From the NCBI RefSeq assembly GCF_018837975.1, contig NZ_JAGSOY010000015.1, forward strand, positions 1 through 64,000: a stretch of 64,000 nucleotides of DNA. The letters are read 5' to 3'. The position numbers and the translations under genes were made by a program. Source of the stretch: Zooshikella harenae (lineage in GTDB: Bacteria > Pseudomonadota > Gammaproteobacteria > Pseudomonadales > Zooshikellaceae). Within the stretch, counting starts at the first letter, position 1, and each line of letters begins with the position of its first letter. Shown piece after piece: positions 37,967-46,884 of this stretch. A model generated the notes under the pieces. That model was given only the letters and a program-made list of their open reading frames with translations, had not been told where the DNA came from and searched no databases.

Positions 37967-38748
37967 TGATCAGGGAAGCAGCTAAATCCATGATAAACAA
38001 GCAATTGAGTCAATCTGCGGCTTTGGCGATGATAGGCGCAGATCGACCTTCTCAATTTACTGATATTATCCCAGCCAGTGCGACCAATTTTTTGTTTTCA
38101 GTTGGTTGCCATTATAAAGTGGAAGATGTCTATTTAGCTGCATTTTTACGGTTAGGAATCACACTGCCTGAGGAGCAAAACAAGGCCGTATTAAAACGGC
38201 AAATTGAATTTATGGCTGGTCGTTATTGTGCACAACAGGCGTTGTATGCTTTTGGTGTTAAACCACCAGTAATGGTCCCAGTGAATAAAGATCGTAGTCC
38301 ACACTGGCCTGATGGGATTGTTGGTGCTATTACCCATAGCGATCATCTTGCACTTGCTGTTGTTGCAGCCAAAAAAAATGTGACTGCGCTTGGGATTGAT
38401 TTAGAAAAAGAGATAGCTACAACCGTTGCCAGGGATATTGCTAAGCAAATTATCTCGTTGACGGAACAAAACAATTGTGCAAAATGGGGCTGTCCATTTA
38501 ATTGGTTTTTAACCCTGGCTTTTTCCGCCAAAGAAAGCCTTTATAAAGCATTATATCCACACGTAAAACAATTTTTTGGTTTTGAAACCGCAGAGCTTAT
38601 TGAATTAAATACGTTAGAACAATCATTTCGACTGCAGTTAACAGAGGATTTATCTGTAAATTATAAAGCGGGTGATTGTTTTCGAGGTATGTATTCATAC
38701 CAAGAAGGTTTTGTTTGTACGTTGATTATGTGTATAAATAGTGGTTAA
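37966..38748 (+). CDS. entD: 4'-phosphopantetheinyl transferase, EntD type
   Basis: Transfers phosphopantetheine to the EntB and EntF carrier domains. 260 residues versus about 210 in E. coli; the extra length is N-terminal. Motifs: FMAGRYCAQQAL (CoA-binding region), GIVGAITHSDHLALAVV, the Mg-binding GIDLEKE and the FSAKESLYKALYP helix with its catalytic Glu and Lys. It is the last gene of the operon that starts at 24248. An internal Met at residue 9 is an alternative start. Confidence 0.93.
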   Translation: MIREAAKSMINKQLSQSAALAMIGADRPSQFTDIIPASATNFLFSVGCHYKVEDVYLAAFLRLGITLPEEQNKAVLKRQIEFMAGRYCAQQALYAFGVKPPVMVPVNKDRSPHWPDGIVGAITHSDHLALAVVAAKKNVTALGIDLEKEIATTVARDIAKQIISLTEQNNCAKWGCPFNWFLTLAFSAKESLYKALYPHVKQFFGFETAELIELNTLEQSFRLQLTEDLSVNYKAGDCFRGMYSYQEGFVCTLIMCINSG

Positions 38749-38769
38749 CCAATAGGGCTAATAAAAAGA

Positions 38770-38790
38770 TACCCTAAAATAATTAGGGTA
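38770..38790. terminator. Hairpin after the ent/fep operon
   Basis: Perfect 8-bp stem TACCCTAA/TTAGGGTA with a 5-nt loop, 21 bp after the entD stop. It is followed by an A run on the plus strand rather than a T run, with TAATTTTT some 15 bp later; read on the minus strand it is followed by TCTTTTTAT. Terminator function for the operon is therefore uncertain. Confidence 0.45.
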
Positions 38791-38927
38791 AAAAAAGTAT
38801 AATTTTTCCGTGAAAGCCTGAGTTACAGACATTTTTTAGCAGTTAATTGCCGGGTCGCAACCGCCTTGCGTGATTCAATATTGCAAAAGGTAGAAATGCG
38901 AGATAAAGGCTCATATCAAAGAAGTTG

Positions 38928-40907
38928 ATGGTGCTTATGTCGTCTAAAATAGGTAACTCAGTTCGTATATCTCCCGTCGCGCTCGCGGTAGTTGCGGCGA
39001 TCGCTAACCAATCAGTCGCTGCAGAGACTACTGAAGAGGCTTTGCAGTTGGATAAGTATGTCGTTACAGCAACACAAACATCTCATGAATTAACCACTGC
39101 ACCCGCATCGATGTCAGTGATTACGGGTAAAGCATTACAGGAAACACCTGTATCCGACATCAGTGATGCCATACGACATAGTGAAGGTATTCACCTGGAA
39201 CAAAAGGGAAGTAATGGGCGTCGTGGGATTAATATCCGAGGGCTTAGCAGTGCTTATACGCTGGTATTAGTGAATGGCCGTCGTGTTGACTCTAATGTGT
39301 CACTGATTCGTGGTAATGATTTTGATTTATCAACCATTCCTGTTGATCATATTGATCGTATCGAAATTGTGCGTGGACCTATGTCTGCACTTTATGGGTC
39401 AGAAGCGTTAGGTGGCGTGGTTAATATTATTACTAAAAAAGGAACGAATCGGTTTCAAGGTAATGCGAGTATTGATTTTTCATCGCCTTTTGGCAGTGAC
39501 GGTGGCAATGAAACTCGGAATAGCATCAGTTTACGAGGTCCATTGGTTGAAAATAAATTATTCTACAGTTTGAGTGTCGATGCCCAGCATCGTGATGCCT
39601 GGACACCTTATCAGGATGACCCCGCCACCGCGAATGCACAGGAAGATAAGCTATCACCTATTGAGAAAAAAGAATTATACAGTGTAGCGGGTAATTTAAA
39701 CTGGAAAATAAATGATCAGCAAACATTAGATTTGGATATCACCCATAATAAGGATGAGCGTGATGGCGAATTTTTACAAGGTAGTAAAAGCAGTATAACA
39801 GACCAGGAAATTCGTCGTTATACTTATGGTTTAACTCACTCTGGTCAATGGGCATGGGGTGACTCACAACTGCGTTATTATCGAGAGGATATGAACTTTA
39901 CCGAACGTGGTGCTTCAGGTGCGGGTAAAATGGAGCAAACCAACCAAACCGTGGATGGTTTTGTTTCGAAGTTGTTGGGCGATCACTTAATGACGACAGG
40001 TGCTGAATATCGTCATACTAAGTTAGAAAACGCTCGGGATTTTAAAACTTCGGGTGAAGCAACGGTTTCTCAAAAAGCCGTATTTCTTCAGGATGAGTGG
40101 TTGATTAATCCCAAATGGTCATTCACCTTAGGGGGTCGTCTTGATGACCATGAATATTTTGGTACGCATTTTTCACCCCGTGGTTATTTAGTCTATACGC
40201 CAACAACAGCCTTAACGATTAAAGGCGGTGTAGGTAAAGCCTTTAAGGCACCTTCATTACTGCAGTTGACTGAGGAATATCGATTAAAAAGTTGTGGTGG
40301 TAGCTGTTTTTTACGAGGTAATCCAGACTTAGACCCAGAAGTGGCTACCAGTTATGAGCTTGGCATTAATTACCAGCAGCCAGGCTGGCATGTAGGCGCG
40401 ACAATATTCAGAACGGATGTTGATGATTTGATTCAGCTTCAGTCCAGCTCACAAGTGGTAAATAATACAAGAACCTATGAAAACGTAGATGCGGCCCGTA
40501 TTGATGGCTTAGAGTTAAGTGCTGGAGTAGATTTAACACGTACTGTCTCATTAAGTGCAAATTACACATATACTGATGCCCGTGATAAAAATACGGATGA
40601 AATACTTCATAAACGTCCTCGTGAAAATGCCAATGTGCGTTTGGATTGGCAAGTAACGGATGCCATGGGAGCTTTTGTCAGAACTCATTATGTGGGCGAG
40701 CAGGAAGACTCTATTAAAGGCAAAGGTGATGTTGATCTACAAGGATATGCGTTGACTGATGTAGGCGTTACTTATCAGTTAACCAAAGACCTACAGTTAA
40801 GAACTGGCATTACCAATATAGAAGATAAAACCCAGGATTATGACTCAGATTATGGATTTTCTGAGCGGGGTAGAACGGTTTATGCTGGAGTGAGTTTATC
40901 GTTTTAA
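38928..40907 (+). CDS. TonB-dependent catecholate siderophore receptor (IrgA/FepA-like)
   Basis: About 659 residues, nearer in size to IrgA/CirA-type receptors than to FepA. Signal peptide about 1-29 with cleavage after QSVAA. A TonB-box-like segment LDKYVVTATQ begins the plug, followed by GRRGINIRGLSSAYTLVLVNGRRVDS and the plug end RIEIVRGPMSALYGSEALGGVVNIITKK. The 22-stranded barrel ends in an aromatic residue, AGVSLSF, as needed for outer-membrane insertion. A short cysteine pair (KSCGGSCF) lies in an extracellular loop near residue 460. It should import the ferric form of the siderophore made by the adjacent ent genes. No clear Fur box was found in its own upstream region. Confidence 0.92.
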   Translation: MVLMSSKIGNSVRISPVALAVVAAIANQSVAAETTEEALQLDKYVVTATQTSHELTTAPASMSVITGKALQETPVSDISDAIRHSEGIHLEQKGSNGRRGINIRGLSSAYTLVLVNGRRVDSNVSLIRGNDFDLSTIPVDHIDRIEIVRGPMSALYGSEALGGVVNIITKKGTNRFQGNASIDFSSPFGSDGGNETRNSISLRGPLVENKLFYSLSVDAQHRDAWTPYQDDPATANAQEDKLSPIEKKELYSVAGNLNWKINDQQTLDLDITHNKDERDGEFLQGSKSSITDQEIRRYTYGLTHSGQWAWGDSQLRYYREDMNFTERGASGAGKMEQTNQTVDGFVSKLLGDHLMTTGAEYRHTKLENARDFKTSGEATVSQKAVFLQDEWLINPKWSFTLGGRLDDHEYFGTHFSPRGYLVYTPTTALTIKGGVGKAFKAPSLLQLTEEYRLKSCGGSCFLRGNPDLDPEVATSYELGINYQQPGWHVGATIFRTDVDDLIQLQSSSQVVNNTRTYENVDAARIDGLELSAGVDLTRTVSLSANYTYTDARDKNTDEILHKRPRENANVRLDWQVTDAMGAFVRTHYVGEQEDSIKGKGDVDLQGYALTDVGVTYQLTKDLQLRTGITNIEDKTQDYDSDYGFSERGRTVYAGVSLSF

Positions 40908-40982
40908 TTTATACCTTTTACAGGCCGGTTTATGTTGGCTTCCTAAACGCGTTTGCTATAGCAACATGTTTATTAGAATGGA

Positions 40983-41084
40983 AAAGGCAGGATTATTTCT
41001 ACAGAACCGTTTGCCGCAAGGATGCGGCAGCCGAGCCTCCAGGGAAGGATATACGGCGTGTTCAGTAGAGATATTCCTGCCTTT
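40983..41084. repeat. Small element with terminal inverted repeats, between the receptor gene and entA
   Basis: The ends AAAGGCAGGATTATTTCT (40983-41000) and AGAGATATTCCTGCCTTT (41067-41084) are inverted repeats matching at 16 of 18 positions. Inside is the hairpin CCGCAAGGATGCGG (41014-41027), followed by GAGCCTCCAGGGAAGGAT. The same inner block, GTTTGCCGCAAGGATGCGG then AGCCTCCAGGAAAGGAT, occurs in the repeat at 48123-48392. The layout resembles a short non-autonomous (MITE-like) element. Target-site duplication was not evident. Confidence 0.65.
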
Positions 41085-41204
41085 GGAATCATGTTTAATG
41101 GCACATCTAATAATACACTTTTTCTGTGAACGCTGTTTCCACGCTACTCTGATCTTCATTGTATTAGGTATAAAAAAAGTATATTTCCGAATTGTAAAAA
41201 TACT

Positions 41205-41984
41205 ATGAACTTTTCTAAAGATATTATTGTTGTCTCAGGAGCAGCCAATGGTATTGGTTTAGCTACGGTAAATCACTTGCTGGATAAAGGTGCACAGGTT
41301 ATTGCATTAGACAATGACAAAGTCGCACTCGATGTACTTTCTGAAAAAAAATGGCTGAACAAGATAAACCTTTCTACTTATCAGGTTGATGTTGCCAACA
41401 GTCATGAAGTTGAGCAGGTTATTCAGCATATTGAAGATTCTATTGGTGCTATTGATAAATTAGTGTGCTCATCAGGCATTTTAAGAATGGGAGCATTAAA
41501 TACGCTAAGTGACGAAGATTGGTATAAAACATTTGCAGTTAATACAACCGGAGTATTTCATCTTTGCCGTGCCGTAACATTACGGATGCAGCAACGTAAA
41601 CAAGGTGCGGTTGTGGCTGTGAGTTCTAACGCCGCCTCAGTGCCTAGAGCTAACATGGGGGCTTATGCAGCATCAAAAGCAGCGGTGACCAGTTTAATTA
41701 AATGTTTAGGCTTAGAATTAGCCGCTGATAATATCCGTTGTAATATTGTGTCACCAGGGTCTACGGATACTCAAATGCAACGACAATTATGGACAGATGA
41801 TTCGGGCCCTCAACGGGTGATTGAAGGGGATTTAGCGAACTATCGGCTGGGTATTCCATTACAAAAGATTGCAACTGTGGATGATATTACACAGGCAATT
41901 TTATTTTTACTATCTGACCATGCGAGTCATATTACCATGCATGATTTACGTGTTGATGGTGGGGCAACTTTAGGAGCTGTTTAA
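41205..41984 (+). CDS. entA: 2,3-dihydro-2,3-dihydroxybenzoate dehydrogenase
   Basis: Oxidises 2,3-dihydro-DHB to 2,3-dihydroxybenzoate with NAD. 259 residues, classical SDR: cofactor motif SGAANGIGLAT, the acidic ALDND that selects NAD, VSSNAASVPRANMGAYAASKAA with catalytic Ser, Tyr and Lys, then CNIVSPGSTDTQMQRQLW, which is diagnostic of EntA, and VDGGATLGAV at the end. Unlike in E. coli it is separated from entCEB, lying beyond the receptor gene and a small repeat element. It has no obvious Fur box of its own, so it may depend on read-through or an unseen promoter. Confidence 0.94.
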   Translation: MNFSKDIIVVSGAANGIGLATVNHLLDKGAQVIALDNDKVALDVLSEKKWLNKINLSTYQVDVANSHEVEQVIQHIEDSIGAIDKLVCSSGILRMGALNTLSDEDWYKTFAVNTTGVFHLCRAVTLRMQQRKQGAVVAVSSNAASVPRANMGAYAASKAAVTSLIKCLGLELAADNIRCNIVSPGSTDTQMQRQLWTDDSGPQRVIEGDLANYRLGIPLQKIATVDDITQAILFLLSDHASHITMHDLRVDGGATLGAV

Positions 41985-41998
41985 ATTAACATATAGCT

Positions 41999-42028
41999 CT
42001 CCCTACTAGAAAAAAAGATAGTAGGGAG
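41999..42028. terminator. Hairpin between entA and a convergent gene
   Basis: Perfect 10-bp stem CTCCCTACTA/TAGTAGGGAG with a 10-nt A-rich loop, 14 bp after the entA stop and followed by TTTCTCT on the plus strand. It is placed between convergent genes, so it may serve both. Confidence 0.65.
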
Positions 42029-42110
42029 TTTCTCTAAAGCTTACAGTCTAATTTGAAGGTGGCGTACTTTAAAAATATATAAAGTGTTTTCCCTAAAATT
42101 TAAGGTTATA

Positions 42111-44474
42111 TTAATTAAACTGTACCCATTTGTTGTGTGTAAGATAGCGTACTCCAAACACTTTTTCTGCTAGCCACTGATCATTTCCAAGTTTAAAGTG
42201 AGCTATTGCTTTAGAGTCACCATCAGGGCCATCAGCCTTTCCTAACCAATAACCTGCGAAACAGTCTTCATTTTCTTTTAACTTACAGTTTCTGCCATCA
42301 TAAGCGTACATAACTCCAATTTGATTATTAGCTTTATGAATTAAGTTAGCTTTAACCTGTTTGGTAATTTCATCTTGTTCTGCAAGTGTAAATGTGTAAT
42401 CAGGTGTACTGCTATCAAATTTAATATTAAACCAATCATGAGTAATTATTCGACGAATGATGTAAACTTTTTTCTTTTTCTTAAACCACCGTTTTTTCTT
42501 TTTTGTTTGTACAATAGTTTCAATGAATTTATATAAATTATATTTTGCGACATATCCTCGACGCACTTCTTCTTCGAACTCGTAATTTAAGGAAGGAGCT
42601 ATATGAGCTGCTAATTTGTTTGTATCTTGAGGATAAAGGCTATCAGGGGCATATGATAAGCAGTATCCGCTCATACTTAAACCAATGGTACTGTTAATGT
42701 GCTCTGGAGCATTAACCGTTTCAGAAGGATAACGTTGTATGGTATTGTTAATCGTTCCCTCTCCCGTCGGCATTAAGGCTGACTCGTAGCCTAATAAGTT
42801 ACTATCTTCCACTTTGGTATAGAGCACATTGGGTAAGCTGATATCGATATCACCAATGGGTGTTTCCTGTTGCTGTCGAGGCAAGGTGGCAATGACTTTA
42901 ACATTGGTTAATGGCATGGGTTTAAAGGTGACATCAAGTTTACTGTTTAATGCTTGATACTGTTGAAGTTGATCCTGCCAGTTAAGGTTATAACGCACTT
43001 TTGCTGTGGCACCATCTAACTGAGCATACTCTTTAAAAACAGCCAGTTCTTTATTGGCTAATTTATAATACTGGCTTAACACATTATTTAATTGCTGATC
43101 CAATTCAACTAATGCCACTAGCTGTAATTCATAAGCATTAATCGCTTCATCATACGCAGCTTGCTTTTCACGACGCAGTTTTACGGCTTGGTCTAAAGCG
43201 GACCCAAGTTGGTTTAGTTTAGCTTGTTGGGTGGTTAATAATTGCTGTTCATTAGGGCAGCTACCACTGACATTGTTGGCTAAAGACAAACAAGTTTCCC
43301 ACTGATAATCTAGTCGCGCATATTCTCGTTTAGCTTTTAACCATGCTTCATGCGCTTTATACTCTTCAGTATAAGCTGCTTGTAACGCTTGATAAGCCGA
43401 TGTTTTCGTAGCCACCAATGCTCGCAAAGACTGAGCTTCATCCAAAGAACCGACAATGGTTTTATAACGAGAGGTTAAGTCCCCTAGTTGAGTCACCACC
43501 TGTTGTTTGGCTTTTACGGTACTTACCAATACAGGGCAGACTGATGTAGTATTTTCAGCAGGAATTAATTGTTCTAGTGTGGTAGTACCCGTTTGAGGAG
43601 GGGTGACATAAGCTGTGCGACAGATATCATCATACAAAACTGTTGATGGGTTTTGAGAGGGGTGGTTTGTCAGTAAATCTCGATTACAAAAACGACTCCT
43701 ATAACGAGAGGGGCCTTGGTAATTACCTACCCCCGTGTCAAGCTGTATTGACGAAAGAAGGTTATCTTTTTGAACATATTGAATATACGATATATTTGAG
43801 TTTAACTTTTTGAATACAATGTCATCTTTTCCATCATTATTTCTATCTTGTATTAATATCTTATACTTATCCAAGTAGAAATCATTGAATGCTTGGGAAG
43901 AAATTAGAATAGGTGTATCTTTACCTTCCAGTTGTACAGTATTTGTTGGGTCTATACTTATAAGATTATTATGTCCAACTAAATTTCTGATTCCGTAAAA
44001 AGCAATTTTTGCAAGTGGTTTTGGAGGCTCAGCATTGTCCGCCCAACCATAGAGAATAAATAAAATATTCCTATTCTCCTGCTTATACTGTAGTAAAACG
44101 TCGTATAACCCATCACCATTGAAATCCCCATAGTTTTCACTTAAAAGAATGGCACTATTTGATATTTTCTGAAAAGGGCCAAGTGTGAGGTAACCAGGTT
44201 CATCACATACAACATAATTATATTCCCACTCAATAGGATCAACCCAGTAATCACATTTTCTATTATCGTAATAACTGAAAGATGAGTTTTTATTCTCATC
44301 GTTTGATTTAACTGATAGAGCAAGGTAGCTATGCAACTTTCCATCATCAATATATTGCCAGGTTCTTAGCAGATTCCATTTATAAGTATATTGGCCGGGA
44401 TAAAATTCAACTGAGTGGGCACTTTGTAATATTCCCAAAAATAATATGATTAATAATAGCTTCTTCTTGTTCAT
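42111..44474 (-). CDS. Large secreted protein with FG-GAP-like loops and a central coiled coil, function unknown
   Basis: 787 residues. Signal peptide 1-21 (LLLIILFLGILQSAHS). The N-terminal part contains two calcium-loop segments of FG-GAP/VCBS type, DFNGDGLYDVLL near 117 and DRNNDGKDDIVF near 210. From about 315 to 485 there is a long alanine/glutamine-rich coiled coil with a cysteine pair near 395 and 406. The C-terminal third has a very basic stretch KKKKRWFKKKKK near 665 and ends with a cysteine pair (NCKL, DCFAGYW) and KVFGVRYLTHNKWVQF. No enzyme motif is recognised. The three genes upstream on the same strand also encode secreted proteins, two of them with DxNxDxxxD-like loops. The role is unknown. 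Confidence 0.6.
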   Translation of the reverse strand: MNKKKLLLIILFLGILQSAHSVEFYPGQYTYKWNLLRTWQYIDDGKLHSYLALSVKSNDENKNSSFSYYDNRKCDYWVDPIEWEYNYVVCDEPGYLTLGPFQKISNSAILLSENYGDFNGDGLYDVLLQYKQENRNILFILYGWADNAEPPKPLAKIAFYGIRNLVGHNNLISIDPTNTVQLEGKDTPILISSQAFNDFYLDKYKILIQDRNNDGKDDIVFKKLNSNISYIQYVQKDNLLSSIQLDTGVGNYQGPSRYRSRFCNRDLLTNHPSQNPSTVLYDDICRTAYVTPPQTGTTTLEQLIPAENTTSVCPVLVSTVKAKQQVVTQLGDLTSRYKTIVGSLDEAQSLRALVATKTSAYQALQAAYTEEYKAHEAWLKAKREYARLDYQWETCLSLANNVSGSCPNEQQLLTTQQAKLNQLGSALDQAVKLRREKQAAYDEAINAYELQLVALVELDQQLNNVLSQYYKLANKELAVFKEYAQLDGATAKVRYNLNWQDQLQQYQALNSKLDVTFKPMPLTNVKVIATLPRQQQETPIGDIDISLPNVLYTKVEDSNLLGYESALMPTGEGTINNTIQRYPSETVNAPEHINSTIGLSMSGYCLSYAPDSLYPQDTNKLAAHIAPSLNYEFEEEVRRGYVAKYNLYKFIETIVQTKKKKRWFKKKKKVYIIRRIITHDWFNIKFDSSTPDYTFTLAEQDEITKQVKANLIHKANNQIGVMYAYDGRNCKLKENEDCFAGYWLGKADGPDGDSKAIAHFKLGNDQWLAEKVFGVRYLTHNKWVQFN

Positions 44475-44757
44475 TTTTATGATTAAATATTGTAAATTGT
44501 TGGATGCTTATTAACTTGTAATGCTAGCGTATTATAGGGTTATCATGAAGCGTTGAATAGCAGTTTAACAAAAAATATGACTTAGATATGCTATTCATTT
44601 TGGGGTGAGGCTATATGTTTAATGACGGTAGCGGATAATAGTCATGTTTTGTTGCTTTTTTGTGTATACCGAACAAACTTTAGGCTAGCCACCTAGCCTG
44701 AAGCCCGTTCTAGTATAATTGTTTAATGATGCAGTTATTGTAGAACACCTATAAAGT

Positions 44758-45390
44758 CTAACGGCAACGTTTATAATCCAATTTATAGGTAATATTAGCG
44801 GCACCTTCATCAATATGAATAATTGAGTCTTTGCCTTTAATACTCAATTGAAGCTTAGCTTTTAAATTGGCTGACTGTTCGCCACATCGTGTATAAGGAG
44901 TTCTACCTTCAGAAGTCAACACAATGTCTTGGGTGCTGCCATAGTCATAATAATAGGTGCGTTGTGTTTTAGGCATACGACGATGATTTAGTTGTCTACG
45001 GATATCGACTTTGGCTGCACCATGACGATTAAATTGTGCTGTTCCTTCAACCCCTAAACTTTTAAACCCTACACGATAACCTGCAGGGATTTTAATAGGA
45101 ATGTTGATGGTACAATTGCTGATGGCTGGTCTTCGACCAGCAGCTTGTGCAAAAAACTGGTTAAAAATAATATCAATGCTTCCATCATCGTTGGCATCAA
45201 TTATAGTTCCATTTTTTGAGCAGTAAGTCACTTGGTACCTTGCTGCGCCATCAGGTGAAGGTGGGGGCTCTGCATGGTCGCCCGTATTTTCGCCTTCTAT
45301 TGATACATCACCAATTTCAGGCGTTATCGCATTAGCAGTGAGCGATAGGGTAGTGAGGGTACACATAAGAAGTGTTTTGTAAAAGGTCAT
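44758..45390 (-). CDS. Secreted four-cysteine protein, DUF4360-like, paralogue 1
   Basis: About 210 residues from the ATG at 45390 (MTFYKTLLMCTL), preferred over 45426 because AGGA lies upstream and the signal peptide then begins normally. It shares with the genes at 45465 and 46318 a pattern of four cysteines: TYCSKNG, NCTINIPIKIPAGYRVGFKSLGVEGTA, TRCGEQSANLK and the terminal YKRC. The CxI.I..P.GY.....G.A block resembles DUF4360, a family of small secreted proteins found in bacteria and fungi. A segment DANDDGSIDIIF has the spacing of a calcium-binding loop. No function is known. Confidence 0.6.
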   Translation of the reverse strand: MTFYKTLLMCTLTTLSLTANAITPEIGDVSIEGENTGDHAEPPPSPDGAARYQVTYCSKNGTIIDANDDGSIDIIFNQFFAQAAGRRPAISNCTINIPIKIPAGYRVGFKSLGVEGTAQFNRHGAAKVDIRRQLNHRRMPKTQRTYYYDYGSTQDIVLTSEGRTPYTRCGEQSANLKAKLQLSIKGKDSIIHIDEGAANITYKLDYKRCR

Positions 45391-45464
45391 TGAACTGCTT
45401 TCCTTTACGACTAAATTTACACACAATGCCTAGTTAACAATTTATTATTATCTTGGATCGTTGA

Positions 45465-46097
45465 TTAAATATTTTCTGAATCAGGTGTACAGTCTTCTAA
45501 CGTAATCGGTGGTATGAGAACCTCATTAATAGTTGTTGTTTGAGGTGTTGTTAGTGTTAAATTTGGGTCAAGACTGCGTGACTCAAGTACAATGGATAGT
45601 TTTAAGTATTGTGGTTGGCCACAGCTACTTTTTTCAGTGGTTAGACCTTTTTTTAGTACCACTTCGCCATTAGCTGTGCCATTAAATTCCCAGATAGAGG
45701 CGGGTCCCACTGTACCAGCATATCGATATCTAACACTTATGGTTGTTTTGCTATACTCACTAATATTGATGTTGCCTTTGATGATGGCAGGAGTAATTAT
45801 CGCCTGTTTATAAGCTGGAATTTCTGCGGTATATTTTATCAGACAGATTGTTCTGTCTTCTTTTTTCTCTGAATTAATCGTGGTGTGCAGCTGAGATAAC
45901 GCTAACTGCGTTATGCCTGTTGATTCATCATAATTTATTGTTGTTCCAGTTTCACAACCTTTACCAAGCAGTTTAAATTCACTAATCAATCCATGCGTTG
46001 CGTCTGAGTTGGCTAATTCATAAGCTTGATTTTGGGCACTAGTGATTAATGCAGCAAGGAAAACACAACTGAAAAGAGTTAAATCCTTATAACGCAT
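45465..46097 (-). CDS. Secreted four-cysteine protein, DUF4360-like, paralogue 2
   Basis: 210 residues. Signal peptide 1-24 (LTLFSCVFLAALITSAQNQA). Cysteines at KGCETG, TICLIKYTAEIPAY, SSCGQPQYLKLSIVLES and EDCTPD follow the same order as in its two neighbours, with ISVRYRYAGTVGPASIWEFNG matching LRHRLAGTTGDAAIQEFYP of paralogue 3. This is the most diverged copy: the calcium-like loop is replaced by DESTGITQLALSQL and the proline-glycine turn of the central block is lost. It has a threonine-rich insertion before the last cysteine. 75 bp separate it from paralogue 1. The role is unknown. Confidence 0.6.
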   Translation of the reverse strand: MRYKDLTLFSCVFLAALITSAQNQAYELANSDATHGLISEFKLLGKGCETGTTINYDESTGITQLALSQLHTTINSEKKEDRTICLIKYTAEIPAYKQAIITPAIIKGNINISEYSKTTISVRYRYAGTVGPASIWEFNGTANGEVVLKKGLTTEKSSCGQPQYLKLSIVLESRSLDPNLTLTTPQTTTINEVLIPPITLEDCTPDSENI

Positions 46098-46317
46098 TGC
46101 CCTATATCCTCCTAGTATCCCTGTGTTCTACACACCGCTATGTAAATAGACGGGTGTAGGTAAGAGTAGTGTATGAGTAGAGTTTTACACTATTGGCCAG
46201 CAGTTGCTAGCCAATAGAGGATACCTTTTGCGAGCATGTCTTCAATTTATATTGTCCTGTAAAAAGTTAAAACAGTCGCTATGAGTATCCGATATGTGTT
46301 TATATTATCCTTTTACA

Positions 46318-46884
46318 TTAATATTGACATTGAACCATTTGATAACCATAGGTTACCACTGCATTGCTGCCAGCCGCTTCGTCAATAACTACGCGTCCAT
46401 TTTTAGCTTCTACTGTAACAGAAGTTTTGAAGGTGACATCTTGTCCACAAGGGCTGTAAGTGTAACCTACAAAGTCTTTTTTGATGACAAGGTTTTGGGT
46501 GAAAGGTGCAGGATAAAATTCTTGAATGGCGGCATCACCTGTTGTACCTGCAAGACGGTGGCGCAGAGTGATCAAGCCTTTTCCTTGAGATTGAATATCT
46601 GCAGTACCTTCCAGACCTACTTTACTGATGGCAATTTGAAAGCCAGAGGGAACTCGAATGGGAAATTTAATGACACATGTTTTGCGCATGTGACTTGAGG
46701 TATAGGATTCCGCTAAGGGTTGTTGATCAAAAATAATATCAAATGATTTATCAGGGTTGGTATCAACAATACCAGAACAGCCACCAAGAAAGCGTACTTG
46801 GCCAGGATCAATGCCAATGCCATCGTCAAATGCCAAGGCTGAAGTTGATAAAGCTAAAGCAGAAATTAAAGCTAGCGTTTTCAT
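46318..46884 (-). CDS. Secreted four-cysteine protein, DUF4360-like, paralogue 3
   Basis: 188 residues, the most compact copy. Signal peptide 1-18 (TLALISALALSTSALA). The mature part reads GGCSGIVDTNPDKSFDIIFD, then KTCVIKFPIRVPSGFQIAISKVGLEGTADI, LRHRLAGTTG, SPCGQDVTFKTSVTVEA and ends MVQCQY. The CxI.FP..VPSGF.....G.A block is the best match to DUF4360 in the window. The ATG follows AAGGAG by about 7 nt. It is the first of a same-strand series reaching down to 42111, with spacers of 220, 75 and 283 bp, so separate promoters are possible. Confidence 0.65.
   Translation of the reverse strand: MKTLALISALALSTSALAFDDGIGIDPGQVRFLGGCSGIVDTNPDKSFDIIFDQQPLAESYTSSHMRKTCVIKFPIRVPSGFQIAISKVGLEGTADIQSQGKGLITLRHRLAGTTGDAAIQEFYPAPFTQNLVIKKDFVGYTYSPCGQDVTFKTSVTVEAKNGRVVIDEAAGSNAVVTYGYQMVQCQY

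Noticed and set aside
40966-41208. 80-codon plus-strand frame between the receptor gene and entA
   Set aside because: Spans the small inverted-repeat element and has no ribosome binding site or homology.
46294-46698. 134-codon plus-strand frame
   Set aside because: Lies opposite the DUF4360-like gene at 46318-46884, which has a signal peptide, ribosome binding site and paralogues; the plus frame is a shadow.
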